A stretch of 35,554 nt of DNA. Origin: Acidimicrobiia bacterium. Its GTDB lineage: Bacteria; Actinomycetota; Acidimicrobiia; Spongiisociales; UBA5794. Below the pieces are notes generated by a model that did no database searches, was not told the DNA's origin, and saw only the letters and a list, made by a program, of their open reading frames with translations. Of this stretch, positions 17,122-26,377 are shown piece after piece. Numbering within the stretch: the stretch's first letter is position 1; every line of letters begins with the position of its first letter. The translations under genes were made by a program, and so were the position numbers. The stretch spans positions 1-35,554 of the forward strand of contig JARFRN010000265.1 in the NCBI GenBank assembly GCA_029287195.1. Direction: 5' to 3'.

Positions 17122-17751
17122 TCAGCCGGCGATTGGGCGAATCATCATCCAGAACGGCGCCTGGAGGTCGGTAACCGAGATCTCCCTCTCGACCTCGAAC
17201 CCGAATCGAGCGTAGAAGCCCAGGTTTCGTTGCTCGGTGGTGTCCACGTAGGTGGGCATCCTGTCGGCGTCGGCTCTCCGCAGTCCGGCTTCGACGAGAG
17301 TGGAACCGAGTCCTTTGCCTTGGCAATCAGGATCGACGCCGAGCACCTCCAGACTCCAATGCGGCTCCGGCATGAGCGCCCCCCGCTGCTTGTCGACTTC
17401 GCGAGGGAGCGCCACGACCCGTTTGAGATCCGGTCGCGGCGTTCGAACAATCCAGCGCAGCGGCGCCAGGCCCGACATGAGGAAGGCGGCCCATCCGAGC
17501 TTCCTTCCGGGTGGCATCCACAGCGCAACAGCCCCAAAATCTGGAGTTGCCTCGACTATGCCGCCCCCGGCCGCAACCATCCTGGCGGCTCCCGCAAACA
17601 TGGCGCACCGCAGCTCGGTATCGGACATCATCACCGACCACAGGGGATCCTCCGAGAAGGCCCGACCCAGCACCAGGCCGGCGTATGGGAAGTCCCTGCG
17701 GTCGAGCGGCACCACTCCCGGTTGCTGTTCCCCCTTGGGGCCGGCATTCAT
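17122..17751 (-). CDS. GNAT-family N-acetyltransferase
   Basis: 209 aa; LEVLGVDPDCQGKGLGSTLVEAGLRRADADRMPTYVDTTEQRNLGFYARFGFEVE (acetyl-CoA binding motif). Confidence 0.88.
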   Translation of the reverse strand: MNAGPKGEQQPGVVPLDRRDFPYAGLVLGRAFSEDPLWSVMMSDTELRCAMFAGAARMVAAGGGIVEATPDFGAVALWMPPGRKLGWAAFLMSGLAPLRWIVRTPRPDLKRVVALPREVDKQRGALMPEPHWSLEVLGVDPDCQGKGLGSTLVEAGLRRADADRMPTYVDTTEQRNLGFYARFGFEVEREISVTDLQAPFWMMIRPIAG

Positions 17752-17934
17752 CGGGTCCCTCCCCGGTAACTCCGCTCATCATCAACCGGAACCCGGCGAA
17801 GTGTCAGGGGTCGAACGTCACAAGAGTTTCGACCCACCGCGAACACTTGCAACCAGGGCTCCGCACCCAAGGGTAGGCAGAGGTTGCGTCCATGTTGACC
17901 GAGTTCAACCTGCTCCGCAGAGGAAAGCGGTGGA

Positions 17935-19008
17935 TCAGCGGCGCTCCGAATCCAGGAAGTAGAGCTTCTGCACGCCGAACCCCTTGATCTCGAACTCGCC
18001 ACGTTCGGAGAGGTTGAAGTCGTCGCGCAGGTACTCGGCGGTCTCCTCGTTGAGCGTTATCCGCATGGGCTCACTTATCTGCTCCATCCTGGCTGCAAGG
18101 TTGACACCGGGACCGAACAAGTCATAGACATACTTCTGAATTCCAACGAGCGAACCGATGACCGGTCCGGTATTCATACCCAGCCGTGCCCGCCACTCCT
18201 GCGGATGAGCTGCGTTGCGCCGCTCTAGGTACCGCCGCATTCGGAGCGCCACCCGGGCGATATTCACCGCATGGTCCGGGTTGAGTTCCGGCATCCCCGA
18301 GACGGCCATGTAGCCGTCGCCCATGGTTCGGATTCGCTCGCAACCGAACATCTCGACGATCTGATCGAAAGCAGAGAAGATGTCGTTCAGCTCTGAGATC
18401 GTTGCACTCGGATCATGGGAAAGCGCCATGTCGGTGAAGCCGACGAAATCGAGCATCAAGATCGACGCCGATTCGAAACGCTGTGGAGTCGTGGTCCCGT
18501 AGTCCTTCAGTTCCTCGTACACCGCACGTGGCATGACGTTGAGCAGCAGCCGCTCGACTCGCTCTTTCTCACGTTGCAGCGAGCGGGCATTCTTCTCCGA
18601 CATGTCGGAGTACGAATCGAGCATGTACTGGACTTCCTTCTCCTTGGAGACGTCCCAGACCTCCACCAATATCAGCTCGTCTTCTGTGCTTTCGAAGGGG
18701 CGAAGATGGACCCGAACCGGGAAGCTTCGCTCTCCCTTGAGACCCTCGCTCTCGAATCTGAAGGCTCCCCGTTCCTCGAGTCGTGTCGACGCCCGGTCGG
18801 ATTTGAAGTCATCCAGTCGGGAGAGCAACGTATCCTCCTCCAGCTCTGCGGCTGCAGGGAACCACTGAAAGAACTTGGCGTTCTCGAAGATGATGCGCCA
18901 GGTTTGGCGATCGACCAGCGCAACCGCGGTGTCGATCGACTGCAGCATCTGGCGGTAGTCAATTGCGGGTACCGTCGCGGCAGATTCAGATGTGGAATCA
19001 GTGTTCAT
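17935..19008 (-). CDS. PAS-like domain plus class III adenylate/guanylate cyclase
   Basis: 357 aa; PAS-like N-terminus, helical linker VERLLLNVMPRAVYEELKDYG, ILMLDFVGFTDM, RIRTMGDGYMAVSGMP, RLGMNTGPVIGSLVG, DLFGPGVNLAARMEQ (both metal Asp and the Asn/Arg present). Confidence 0.92.
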   Translation of the reverse strand: MNTDSTSESAATVPAIDYRQMLQSIDTAVALVDRQTWRIIFENAKFFQWFPAAAELEEDTLLSRLDDFKSDRASTRLEERGAFRFESEGLKGERSFPVRVHLRPFESTEDELILVEVWDVSKEKEVQYMLDSYSDMSEKNARSLQREKERVERLLLNVMPRAVYEELKDYGTTTPQRFESASILMLDFVGFTDMALSHDPSATISELNDIFSAFDQIVEMFGCERIRTMGDGYMAVSGMPELNPDHAVNIARVALRMRRYLERRNAAHPQEWRARLGMNTGPVIGSLVGIQKYVYDLFGPGVNLAARMEQISEPMRITLNEETAEYLRDDFNLSERGEFEIKGFGVQKLYFLDSERR

Positions 19009-19393
19009 TGATTATGTACACCCTGCGGCTTTGGATCTCGCCTATGACGTGGGCGATGTCGCTCTCGTCCATATCGAAATCCTCGAGTGTCTCCCGAAAC
19101 AGGGCGCACATCTCATCGAACGCAGCGTCGTCGATGTTCAGGTGCCGATGTACCCGTTCCAAGTGCTCGTTGGAATAGCTGGCGGGACCCTGCATCATCG
19201 AAGCGACGAATTTCGTCTGATGGTCGATGAGCGTCTTGGTGTCGACACCGACGAAGAACGGGCTCAGGATCGGCGATTGGAGCGCCTCGTCGTAGAAAGC
19301 CGAAACGATCCGGCTCACCATGGCAAACCCGCCTACCCTCTCGAATATCTTCTCTCGCATATCAGCAACCCCGCCGCCTTCTCGCCTTCGCAT
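18998..19393 (-). CDS. Truncated hemoglobin (group I-like)
   Basis: 131 aa; VGGFAMVSRIVSAFYDEALQSPILSPFFVGVDTKTLIDHQTKFVASMMQGPASYSNEHLERVHRHLNIDDAAFDEM; B10 Tyr, E11 Gln and F8 His positions present. Alternative start ATG 19360. Overlaps cyclase start by 11 bp. Confidence 0.85.
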   Translation of the reverse strand: MRRREGGGVADMREKIFERVGGFAMVSRIVSAFYDEALQSPILSPFFVGVDTKTLIDHQTKFVASMMQGPASYSNEHLERVHRHLNIDDAAFDEMCALFRETLEDFDMDESDIAHVIGEIQSRRVYIINEH

Positions 19394-19626
19394 GGTAGCG
19401 AGCGGGTTCTGGCGGTGTCCATGGCTCCAAGAGAGAGCCCATTCGGCGAAGCGACGCTCATCTCACGATGTGGATGAGCGTTCGTCCTCACCTCAGGTTG
19501 TGGCTTCTGCGGACTCGCTCCGGCACCACCGGGTGCGGGCTTGACTCAAGGCAACGAGCAGAGCTTGGATTTGTCTAGATCTAAAAGCGACCCCTCCGCG
19601 ACCCGCGAGTACTGGACGGCACGTAG

Positions 19627-20151
19627 ATGGAAGTTGTGGCACTCGTAGCCTTCATCACAATCATCGTTTCGATCGTGTGGACCCACTTCTGGGGCGCCCC
19701 CTGGGTACCGACGTCACGGGCGCTGGTCCACAACATGCTGACGATCGCCGAAGTGGAACCGGGCGACGTTGTCTACGACCTGGGGTGTGGCGACGGCCGT
19801 GTCATCATCACCGCGGCCAGACGGTTCGGTGCGCAGGCAGTCGGCATCGAGATCGATCCGCTGCGTTATGTCTGGTGCCAGCTGCTCATCACCTTGTTGC
19901 GGCTGCGCAAGCGCGTCAAGGTCGTCTTCGGTGATTTCTTCAGCCAAGACCTGAGCGATGCCGACGTGGTCACCTGCTACCTATTGCAGGACACAAATCA
20001 GAAGCTCGCAGTGAAGCTGCTCGGCGAATTGCGGCCTGGTGCTCGCGTCGTATCCAACACCTTCACCTTCGTCGGAATCCAACCGGTCCGCGAGCACGGC
20101 CGGGCACGAGTGTATGTGTTCCGTCCCGAGGCGGAGTCACCGACGGCATAG
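19627..20151 (+). CDS. Membrane-anchored SAM-dependent methyltransferase (resembles FAM173/ANTKMT-type)
   Basis: 174 aa; N-terminal TM VVALVAFITIIVSIVWTHFWGAPWVPTSRALVHNML, then VYDLGCGDGRVIITAARRFGAQAVGIEIDPLRYVW and VVSNTFTF. Confidence 0.8.
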   Translation: MEVVALVAFITIIVSIVWTHFWGAPWVPTSRALVHNMLTIAEVEPGDVVYDLGCGDGRVIITAARRFGAQAVGIEIDPLRYVWCQLLITLLRLRKRVKVVFGDFFSQDLSDADVVTCYLLQDTNQKLAVKLLGELRPGARVVSNTFTFVGIQPVREHGRARVYVFRPEAESPTA

Positions 20152-20480
20152 AGACCGCACGTCTCCCAGGATGCGCTCGGGGGGTTCGCCGCCGAGAACA
20201 TACTGCCCCAGCCACGATCAGGATCGGCTCGGCAGCACCGCCGGAACAGCGACCAGAAGTGCTCCGGTCACCATGCGCGGAGGCTCGGGAGGGCCGGCAA
20301 CTCCTCCCCTGCGGCCCTGAGGAGGAGCGGGTGAAATCCAGAGAGTTCTGACGGGAGCTCATCCTCACCTGCATTCGATTGAATGGTGCTCGCAAACCGC
20401 GATTCGCGGGCCGCGCGCTCCCCTATCGCCCGCTACCCAACGGCGCGACAATCTCTGTGAACCGCAAAGGAGAATCTGGC

Positions 20481-21752
20481 ATGACAGCCCGTTTTGCGTA
20501 CGTACCAATGGCTTCGACCCTCCATGACCGGGAAGCCCTCAACAGGCTGATCGCCGACTACGTGCCTCCGCTCGCACAGCTCGGGGCCGAGCGGCTCGCT
20601 CCGACCGGGGCAGGAGCGGCGCAGCCTCTCATAGTCTTCGTCGTCACCGGAGGCACCGAGCAAAGCATCTTGGAGCTATGGGAGGACCGCACCGAGACCG
20701 CGCCCGGCGAACCTCTGATCTTGCTCGCACATCCCGGCCACAACTCGCTCCCGGCCTCCCTCGAGGCGCTGGCCCGCCTCCATCAGCTCGGGGCCGCAGG
20801 GCGCATCATCTATCTGCAAGGACCCGACGATCAGAATGGATTGGAACTCCTCCGGGAAGCAATCGCCGACCTCCAAGTTCGCCGAGCCCTCCGTGAGGTC
20901 CGGATCGGCCTGGTTGGTCCGCCCTCGGACTGGCTCGTCGCCAGTAGTCCCAACCCAGGAGTTGTGCGCGAAGTGTGGGGCCCGCATGTCGTCCCGATTG
21001 ATCTCGACGCCGTGTACGAGCAGTTTCGCAGCGTGGCAGACCCAGCCCCGATGGCCGCAGAGTTGATCGACCATGCCGAAGCCATGCTCGAGGCCAGCCC
21101 GGCCGAAGTCGACGAAGCCGCCCGGTTCGCCGCGGCACTCCGATCAGTGGTTGCGGATCAGCATCTGGACGCGGTCACCGTGCGTTGCTTCGATGTTATC
21201 GAGGCTCTCGGCACCAGCGGATGCATGGCCCTCTCCCGGCTCAATGATGACGGAGTGATCGCCGGCTGCGAAGGCGACCTGGTTTCCACCGTCGGCATGA
21301 TCTGGGTCGACAGGCTCCTCGGCATCCTCCCTTGGATGGCCAATCCGGCCCGACTCGATGTCGAAGCCAACACGGTCTGGCTGGCCCACTGCACCGTACC
21401 CCGTTCCCTGGTCGAGTCCTTCTCCATACGTTCCCACTTCGAGTCAGGCATGGGAGTCGGCATAGAAGGACGATTCCCCGGCGGTCCGGTGACACTGCTG
21501 CGCATCGGCGGGACCGCCATGGACCGGTTGTGGGCTGCGGAAGGAGAGATACTGCAGACGGGATCCGACCCCAGCCTGTGCCGGACCCAGATTGAAGTTC
21601 GGCTCGGCGGCGAGAAGGTATCCGATTTGCTGGAGGCGCCGTTGGGTAATCACCTCATCGTCGTAACCGGCCATCACCGGAAACGCCTAGAACACTGGCA
21701 GTCGACCATGGTTCCCGAGCACCTCACTCTCGCGTCGGCTCCGCAGCCCTGA
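20481..21752 (+). CDS. L-fucose/L-arabinose isomerase-like protein
   Basis: 423 aa from ATG 20481 (AAAGGAGA upstream); CEGDLVSTVGMIWVDRLLGILPWMANPARLDVEANTVWLAHCTVPRSL...RSHFESGMGVGIEGRFPGGPVTLLRIGG matches the FucI/AraA C-terminal family. Confidence 0.75.
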   Translation: MTARFAYVPMASTLHDREALNRLIADYVPPLAQLGAERLAPTGAGAAQPLIVFVVTGGTEQSILELWEDRTETAPGEPLILLAHPGHNSLPASLEALARLHQLGAAGRIIYLQGPDDQNGLELLREAIADLQVRRALREVRIGLVGPPSDWLVASSPNPGVVREVWGPHVVPIDLDAVYEQFRSVADPAPMAAELIDHAEAMLEASPAEVDEAARFAAALRSVVADQHLDAVTVRCFDVIEALGTSGCMALSRLNDDGVIAGCEGDLVSTVGMIWVDRLLGILPWMANPARLDVEANTVWLAHCTVPRSLVESFSIRSHFESGMGVGIEGRFPGGPVTLLRIGGTAMDRLWAAEGEILQTGSDPSLCRTQIEVRLGGEKVSDLLEAPLGNHLIVVTGHHRKRLEHWQSTMVPEHLTLASAPQP

Positions 21753-21777
21753 GAGCCCAGGCCACCTACTGCCCACA

Positions 21778-21806
21778 CCTTGGTTTCTGTTGTACAGAAC
21801 CCAAGG
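21778..21806. terminator. Hairpin downstream of isomerase-like gene, terminator-like
   Basis: CCTTGGTTTCTGT-TGT-ACAGAACCCAAGG: 13-bp stem with one mismatch, 3-nt loop, 26 bp after stop, followed by TCCATTTCATC. Confidence 0.55.
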
Positions 21807-21822
21807 TCCATTTCATCATCCC

Positions 21823-21851
21823 TTGACACAGACTGAACGTTCATTCATAAT
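21823..21851 (+). promoter_or_regulatory. Sigma70-type promoter TTGACA-N17-CATAAT
   Basis: TTGACA 21823-21828, 17-bp spacer, CATAAT 21846-21851, 35 bp upstream of SDR start. Confidence 0.75.
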
Positions 21852-21866
21852 GAACGAATATTCAGT
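21832..21866. promoter_or_regulatory. 35-bp palindromic operator overlapping the -10 (probable TetR-family binding site)
   Basis: ACTGAACGTTCATTCATAATGAACGAATATTCAGT; reverse complement matches at ACTGAA--TTC-TTCAT-ATGAA-GAA--TTCAGT. Downstream gene 22821-23381 is TetR-type. Confidence 0.8.
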
Positions 21867-21885
21867 CAGTAAGGAGGAACACAAG

Positions 21886-22824
21886 ATGGCCTGGAACACC
21901 TCCGATATCCCCAACCTCAACGGCAAGGTCGCCGTCGTCACCGGAGCCAACGGTGGGCTCGGGCTCGAGTCCGCCAAGGCACTCGCCGGCGCCGGCGCCC
22001 ACGTTGTGATGGCGGCCCGCAACCAGGAGAAGGCTGCAACAGCTCGCAGCGAGATACTGGCCGCTCACCCCAACGCATCGCTCGAGATCGTCGAACTCGA
22101 CCTCGGTTCGTTCGACAGCGTCAAGGCAGCGGCTGAGAATATTGCCGCCAACCACCCCGAGATCGACATCCTCATCAACAACGCCGGCTTGATGGCGATG
22201 CCGGAACGAAGGACCGTCGACGGCTACGAGATGCAGTTCGGCGTCAACCACCTTGGGCACTGGCTGTTCACCGCCGGTCTGCTCGAGCCGATCCTCGCCG
22301 CCGATGCAGCCCGGGTTGTGACGGTAACCAGCACGGCTCACCTCACAGGTCGGGTAGTCGATCCCGAAAACGTCAATATGGAAGGCACATACTCGGCGTG
22401 GGGCGCCTACGGACGAGCCAAGCTGGCCAACTTCCACTTCGCTCTGGGCCTACAGCGTGAGTTCGAGAAGCACGGGGCGAAGGCACAGAGCCTCGTGGCC
22501 CATCCGGGCCTGTCTCACACCAACCTGCAAGTGCATACGGTCGAACAAGGCGGCGGCGGCCGGTCTGCTCCATTCTGGGCGTGGATGGCCAAGCACACCG
22601 GGATGCCTGCAGACAGGGGTTCACTACCCCAGCTACGGGCTGCCACCGACCCGAACGCCAAGGGCGGCGAGTTCTACGGCCCACGCTGGGGGAACAACGG
22701 GGCCCCGGTTCGCAAGCCGATCCTGCGCCGGGACATTGATGAGGGCATCGAGAGGCTGTGGCTGGTTTCGGAACGCGAGACCGGCGCAAAGCTGGACTTC
22801 GATGGTGCCATGGAGAAGGCATGA
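21886..22824 (+). CDS. Short-chain dehydrogenase/reductase
   Basis: MAWNTSDIPNLNGKVAVVTGANGGLGLESAK...NNAGLMAMPERRTVDGYEMQFGVNHLGH...YGRAKLAN; AAGGAGG 9 nt upstream. Start refined from track 21790. Confidence 0.92.
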   Translation: MAWNTSDIPNLNGKVAVVTGANGGLGLESAKALAGAGAHVVMAARNQEKAATARSEILAAHPNASLEIVELDLGSFDSVKAAAENIAANHPEIDILINNAGLMAMPERRTVDGYEMQFGVNHLGHWLFTAGLLEPILAADAARVVTVTSTAHLTGRVVDPENVNMEGTYSAWGAYGRAKLANFHFALGLQREFEKHGAKAQSLVAHPGLSHTNLQVHTVEQGGGGRSAPFWAWMAKHTGMPADRGSLPQLRAATDPNAKGGEFYGPRWGNNGAPVRKPILRRDIDEGIERLWLVSERETGAKLDFDGAMEKA

Positions 22825-23381
22825 CGGCAGCGGTTGATCGTCCAGCGGCCATCCGCAAGGCACTGCGCAACCTGGTCGCCGAGCGGGGCTTCCATGGAGC
22901 CTCGATGGGTGCCGTCGCCAAGGAGGCAGGCGTCGCCACCGGCACGGCGTATGTCCACTACGAGTCCAAGGAAGAGCTCGTCTATGCGACGTATCTGGAG
23001 CTGAAGGCGGAACTCAGTGCTGCGGTGTTGGCCGACTTCGACGAAACCGCGACACCGTTTGCAGCATGGCGTCACATCCTCACGACAGCCTACGAGTACC
23101 TGGCAGACGAGCCGGAGCGCGCTCGGTTCCTGACCCAGCTCGAAGAGTCCCCGTATTACGAGGAGGCACACTCGAGGCTGATGGCGGCCGACGACCCGCT
23201 GTATAACGCAGCCGCAGCGGAGGAGTTCGCCTCCCTGCTTGTGCCCCTGCCGACTGAGGCAATTTACGCCCTCTCCTTTGGGGTGGCCGTTCGGCTCATT
23301 GCAGCCGGCGTCCATCTCGAGCCGGAGGAGGTCGATCTGCTCGTTGAAGCCACATGGAGAGCGGTGACCAGGCCGGAATAG
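22821..23381 (+). CDS. TetR/AcrR-family transcriptional regulator
   Basis: MTAAVDRPAAIRKALRNLVAERGFHGASMGAVAKEAGVATGTAYVHYESKEELVYATYLE (HTH); ATGA overlap with the SDR stop. Confidence 0.92.
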   Translation: MTAAVDRPAAIRKALRNLVAERGFHGASMGAVAKEAGVATGTAYVHYESKEELVYATYLELKAELSAAVLADFDETATPFAAWRHILTTAYEYLADEPERARFLTQLEESPYYEEAHSRLMAADDPLYNAAAAEEFASLLVPLPTEAIYALSFGVAVRLIAAGVHLEPEEVDLLVEATWRAVTRPE

Positions 23382-23488
23382 CCGGCGTTTGCCGCGGTGA
23401 GCAGTCGCTCGCCGCACGCGAGTAACCAACCAAACAACCAGTAGCGAAGGCCACCTCTGGGTGACCGTGCGCAGAACAGGAGAAAACC

Positions 23489-24415
23489 ATGATCACCAAC
23501 TTCACCGACAAGGATGTGCCGGACCTAGCCGGCAAGACGTTCTTCATCACCGGCGCCAACACCGGCATCGGCTTCGAAGCCGCCAAGACATTCGCCGGCA
23601 AGGGAGCCCGGGTGCTCCTCGGCTGCCGGAATGCCGAGAAGGGCAAAGACGCATTGGCCCGGATCGCCGATACCTACCCAGGTGCCGACGTCGAGCTGGT
23701 CGAGATCGATCTCAGCGACCTCGCCTCCGTACGCGAGACAGCCGGGATCGTCGCGCAGGAGCCGCAACTCGACGTGCTCGTCAACAACGCCGGCGTGATG
23801 TGGAACCCGAAAACCATCACCAAAGACGGCTTCGAATCGCAGTTTGGCATCAATCATCTAGGGCACTTCGCCTTGACCGGTCTCCTCCTGCCCAAGCTCG
23901 AAGCAACACCGCAGAGTCGCATCGTGACGGTCTCCAGCAACGGTCACCGCCTGGGCAACGGCGATCTGTTCTGGGAAGACATCAATGCCGACGAGGAGTA
24001 CCACCCGAGGAAGCGCTACTACGCCAGCAAGCTCGCCAACCTACTGTTCACCTACGAACTCGACCGGCGACTCCAGGCGAAGGGCTCGTCGACAATCGCA
24101 GTTGCCGCACACCCCGGTGCATCGGACACCGAGCTCAACCGGTACGTTGCAGGACCGATGGGCGTCTTGATGCGCCTGATGACTCCGCTGATGCGGCGGT
24201 TCATGAACACCGCCGCAGAGGGCGCCTGGCCGACCGAGCTGGCGGCAACCGCAACGGGTGTCGAAGGTGGCCAGTACTTCGGGCCCGGCGGTCGCGGCGA
24301 GCTGGCAGGACCCGCCAAGCAGGTCGACTCGAGTGATGCCGGCAAGGACCCGGCCAAGGCCAAACGCCTCTGGGACCTGTCGATCGACATGACCGGCGTC
24401 GATCCCGGGCTCTGA
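23489..24415 (+). CDS. Short-chain dehydrogenase/reductase (paralogue of 21886-22824)
   Basis: 308 aa; KTFFITGANTGIGFEAAK...VNNAGVMWNPKTITKDGFESQFGINHLGHFALT...YYASKLANLLF. Confidence 0.93.
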   Translation: MITNFTDKDVPDLAGKTFFITGANTGIGFEAAKTFAGKGARVLLGCRNAEKGKDALARIADTYPGADVELVEIDLSDLASVRETAGIVAQEPQLDVLVNNAGVMWNPKTITKDGFESQFGINHLGHFALTGLLLPKLEATPQSRIVTVSSNGHRLGNGDLFWEDINADEEYHPRKRYYASKLANLLFTYELDRRLQAKGSSTIAVAAHPGASDTELNRYVAGPMGVLMRLMTPLMRRFMNTAAEGAWPTELAATATGVEGGQYFGPGGRGELAGPAKQVDSSDAGKDPAKAKRLWDLSIDMTGVDPGL

Positions 24416-24809
24416 CTGCCGCAACTTGCGCTACGAGGCCTCCAGCGCCTGTGCGACCTCTCTGGCCCGAGCGTCGGTGGCATCCCCGTCGCCAAAGCCA
24501 ACGGATCGCATCGACGGCTTGGGGGCGGGCATCAGATTCACGAATCGCTCGGCCCGGCCGGGCGCCTCATGGCGCGCTCACTTTCTCGAGGCACTAATGG
24601 ATTTAGTCGGCGGAGTCGACCACGAACGCTGCGTACTCGTAGACACTCGAGGCCTTGGACGCGTCACACGCAGCCACATCCAGTGTGTGCGCTCCCAGGC
24701 GCCCCCATGATCTCGGCGTGCCCGCCGGGCCGATCAGCGCCTGCGTGGCCCGCTGCTGCGAGTCATTGGCGACTTCTCTTCAGTCACGGATGCGAATAGG
24801 TTGGCCGCC

Positions 24810-25811
24810 ATGTCGGATCCTGAACACAAGCACGGCTCCCGGTGGTCGCGGTTCGTCCACTACTGGGCCCACGATCACGACTACCAGCTAGCCCCAGCGG
24901 CCGATCTCGGCGCCGTCGGCATCAAGGCAACCAAGGTCTCCCTGGTCGGCCTTGGCATCACCGCTGCACTGCAAGCGGTGCTCGTGCTGGTCACGGGCTC
25001 CGTGGCTCTGCTTTCCGACACCATCCACAACTTCACTGATGCGCTCACCGCAATCCCGCTCTGGATCGCCTTTGCGTTGGGAAGACGGCCCATCACCCGG
25101 AGATTCACCTACGGCTATCACCGAGCCGAGGACTTGGCGGGCGTGCTCATCGTTGTGGCAATACTGTTCTCAGCGGTTGCGGTTGGCTGGGAGTCGCTGC
25201 GACGACTCGCCGATCCCCGGGAGTTGGATTACGTCGCTCTCGTCATTGCGGCGGGCCTAATCGGCGCAGCCGGCAACGAGCTGGTTGCCCGCTACCGGAT
25301 CAAGGTAGGCAAGCGAATCAACTCGGCTGCCCTCGTTGCGGACGGGCAGCATGCCCGAGCCGATGCGCTCACATCGCTGGCCGTCGTGGCCGCCGGAGTG
25401 GGTAGTGCGGCAGGCTGGGATTGGGTCGACCCTGTTGCCGGTCTAGCAGTCTCAGCCATGATCGTCCGGCTGCTGTGGAACACCACTCGAAGCGTGCTGG
25501 GTCGTCTGCTGGATGCGGTCGATCCCGAGATCATCGATCGCATCGAGTCAACTGCGCGAGATACGGCCGGCGTCCAAGAGGTTTCCGATGTACAGGCCCG
25601 GCACCACGGCCATCGGCTGCTGATCTCGGTTTCCGTATCTGTGGTGCCGGACCTGACGGTGGCCCAAGGCCATGACATCGCACAAGATACAAAGCACCGG
25701 CTCCTCCACGAGTTCCCCACCGCAGCGCAACCGCTGGTACACGTCGACCCCGCCGGCGTACACGATGCACACGAGTCAACAGCGCACCACGAGCACCCCG
25801 CCGACGACTAG
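24810..25811 (+). CDS. Cation diffusion facilitator family transporter
   Basis: SVALLSDTIHNFTDALTAIPLW and NSAALVADGQHARADALTSLAV (HxxxD sites in both TM2 and TM5 positions), cytoplasmic C-terminal domain; His-rich tail. Confidence 0.93.
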   Translation: MSDPEHKHGSRWSRFVHYWAHDHDYQLAPAADLGAVGIKATKVSLVGLGITAALQAVLVLVTGSVALLSDTIHNFTDALTAIPLWIAFALGRRPITRRFTYGYHRAEDLAGVLIVVAILFSAVAVGWESLRRLADPRELDYVALVIAAGLIGAAGNELVARYRIKVGKRINSAALVADGQHARADALTSLAVVAAGVGSAAGWDWVDPVAGLAVSAMIVRLLWNTTRSVLGRLLDAVDPEIIDRIESTARDTAGVQEVSDVQARHHGHRLLISVSVSVVPDLTVAQGHDIAQDTKHRLLHEFPTAAQPLVHVDPAGVHDAHESTAHHEHPADD

Positions 25812-25829
25812 CGTCGCCGATGGGTGAAA

Positions 25830-26348
25830 CTAGATACTGGGAGGCGGGTCGATCTCGACTTCGGTCACAGTCAGAACCGCAAGCGCGATGCGGCCATCCC
25901 GCAGGTGCAGTGTCGCCGTTCCCGAGGCGAAGTCGGCCCACGCCCAGCCGAACGAAACTGCTTTTTCTCCTACGGCTACCGGGCTGTATATCTCCATCTC
26001 CCCACTATTGATCGAGGCTCGCCTGACGAACTCGCTCCCGTCGAGGCCCAGCAATCCGAAGTAGCTCGTGTCCCCGTAGAAAATGGCATGCATGTCATCA
26101 GTTGATATGAGTATCCCGTCATCCACATAAAGCGCCCGAATCTGTTCGATGTCTCCTGATTCGTACGCTGTGTTGAACTCAGCAACAATCGCCGGCATGT
26201 CATCGGTGGAAGACGGAATAGGCTCGTCGCTCTCGCCTCCACCCCCCGGAACCAGCGCGATAGCCACAATGACACCACCAAATCTCTGCAACACTGCGCA
26301 ACCTTTCCTACGGCCGGATCTCACGCAAACGGGCCAGGCAATCGACAC
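25830..26348 (-). CDS. NTF2-like/SnoaL-like domain protein, probably exported
   Basis: VAEFNTAYESGDIEQIRALYVDDGILISTDDMHAIFYGDTSYFGLLGLDGSEFVRRA...GTATLHLRDGRIALAVLTVTEVEI; exact start uncertain. Confidence 0.65.
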   Translation of the reverse strand: MSIAWPVCVRSGRRKGCAVLQRFGGVIVAIALVPGGGGESDEPIPSSTDDMPAIVAEFNTAYESGDIEQIRALYVDDGILISTDDMHAIFYGDTSYFGLLGLDGSEFVRRASINSGEMEIYSPVAVGEKAVSFGWAWADFASGTATLHLRDGRIALAVLTVTEVEIDPPPSI

Positions 26349-26377
26349 ATGCGTGTAAACACTGCGGGATCGCCCAT

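Noticed and set aside
23461-24336. 291-aa plus-strand ORF in alternate frame
   Set aside because: Arg-rich out-of-frame shadow of the second SDR.
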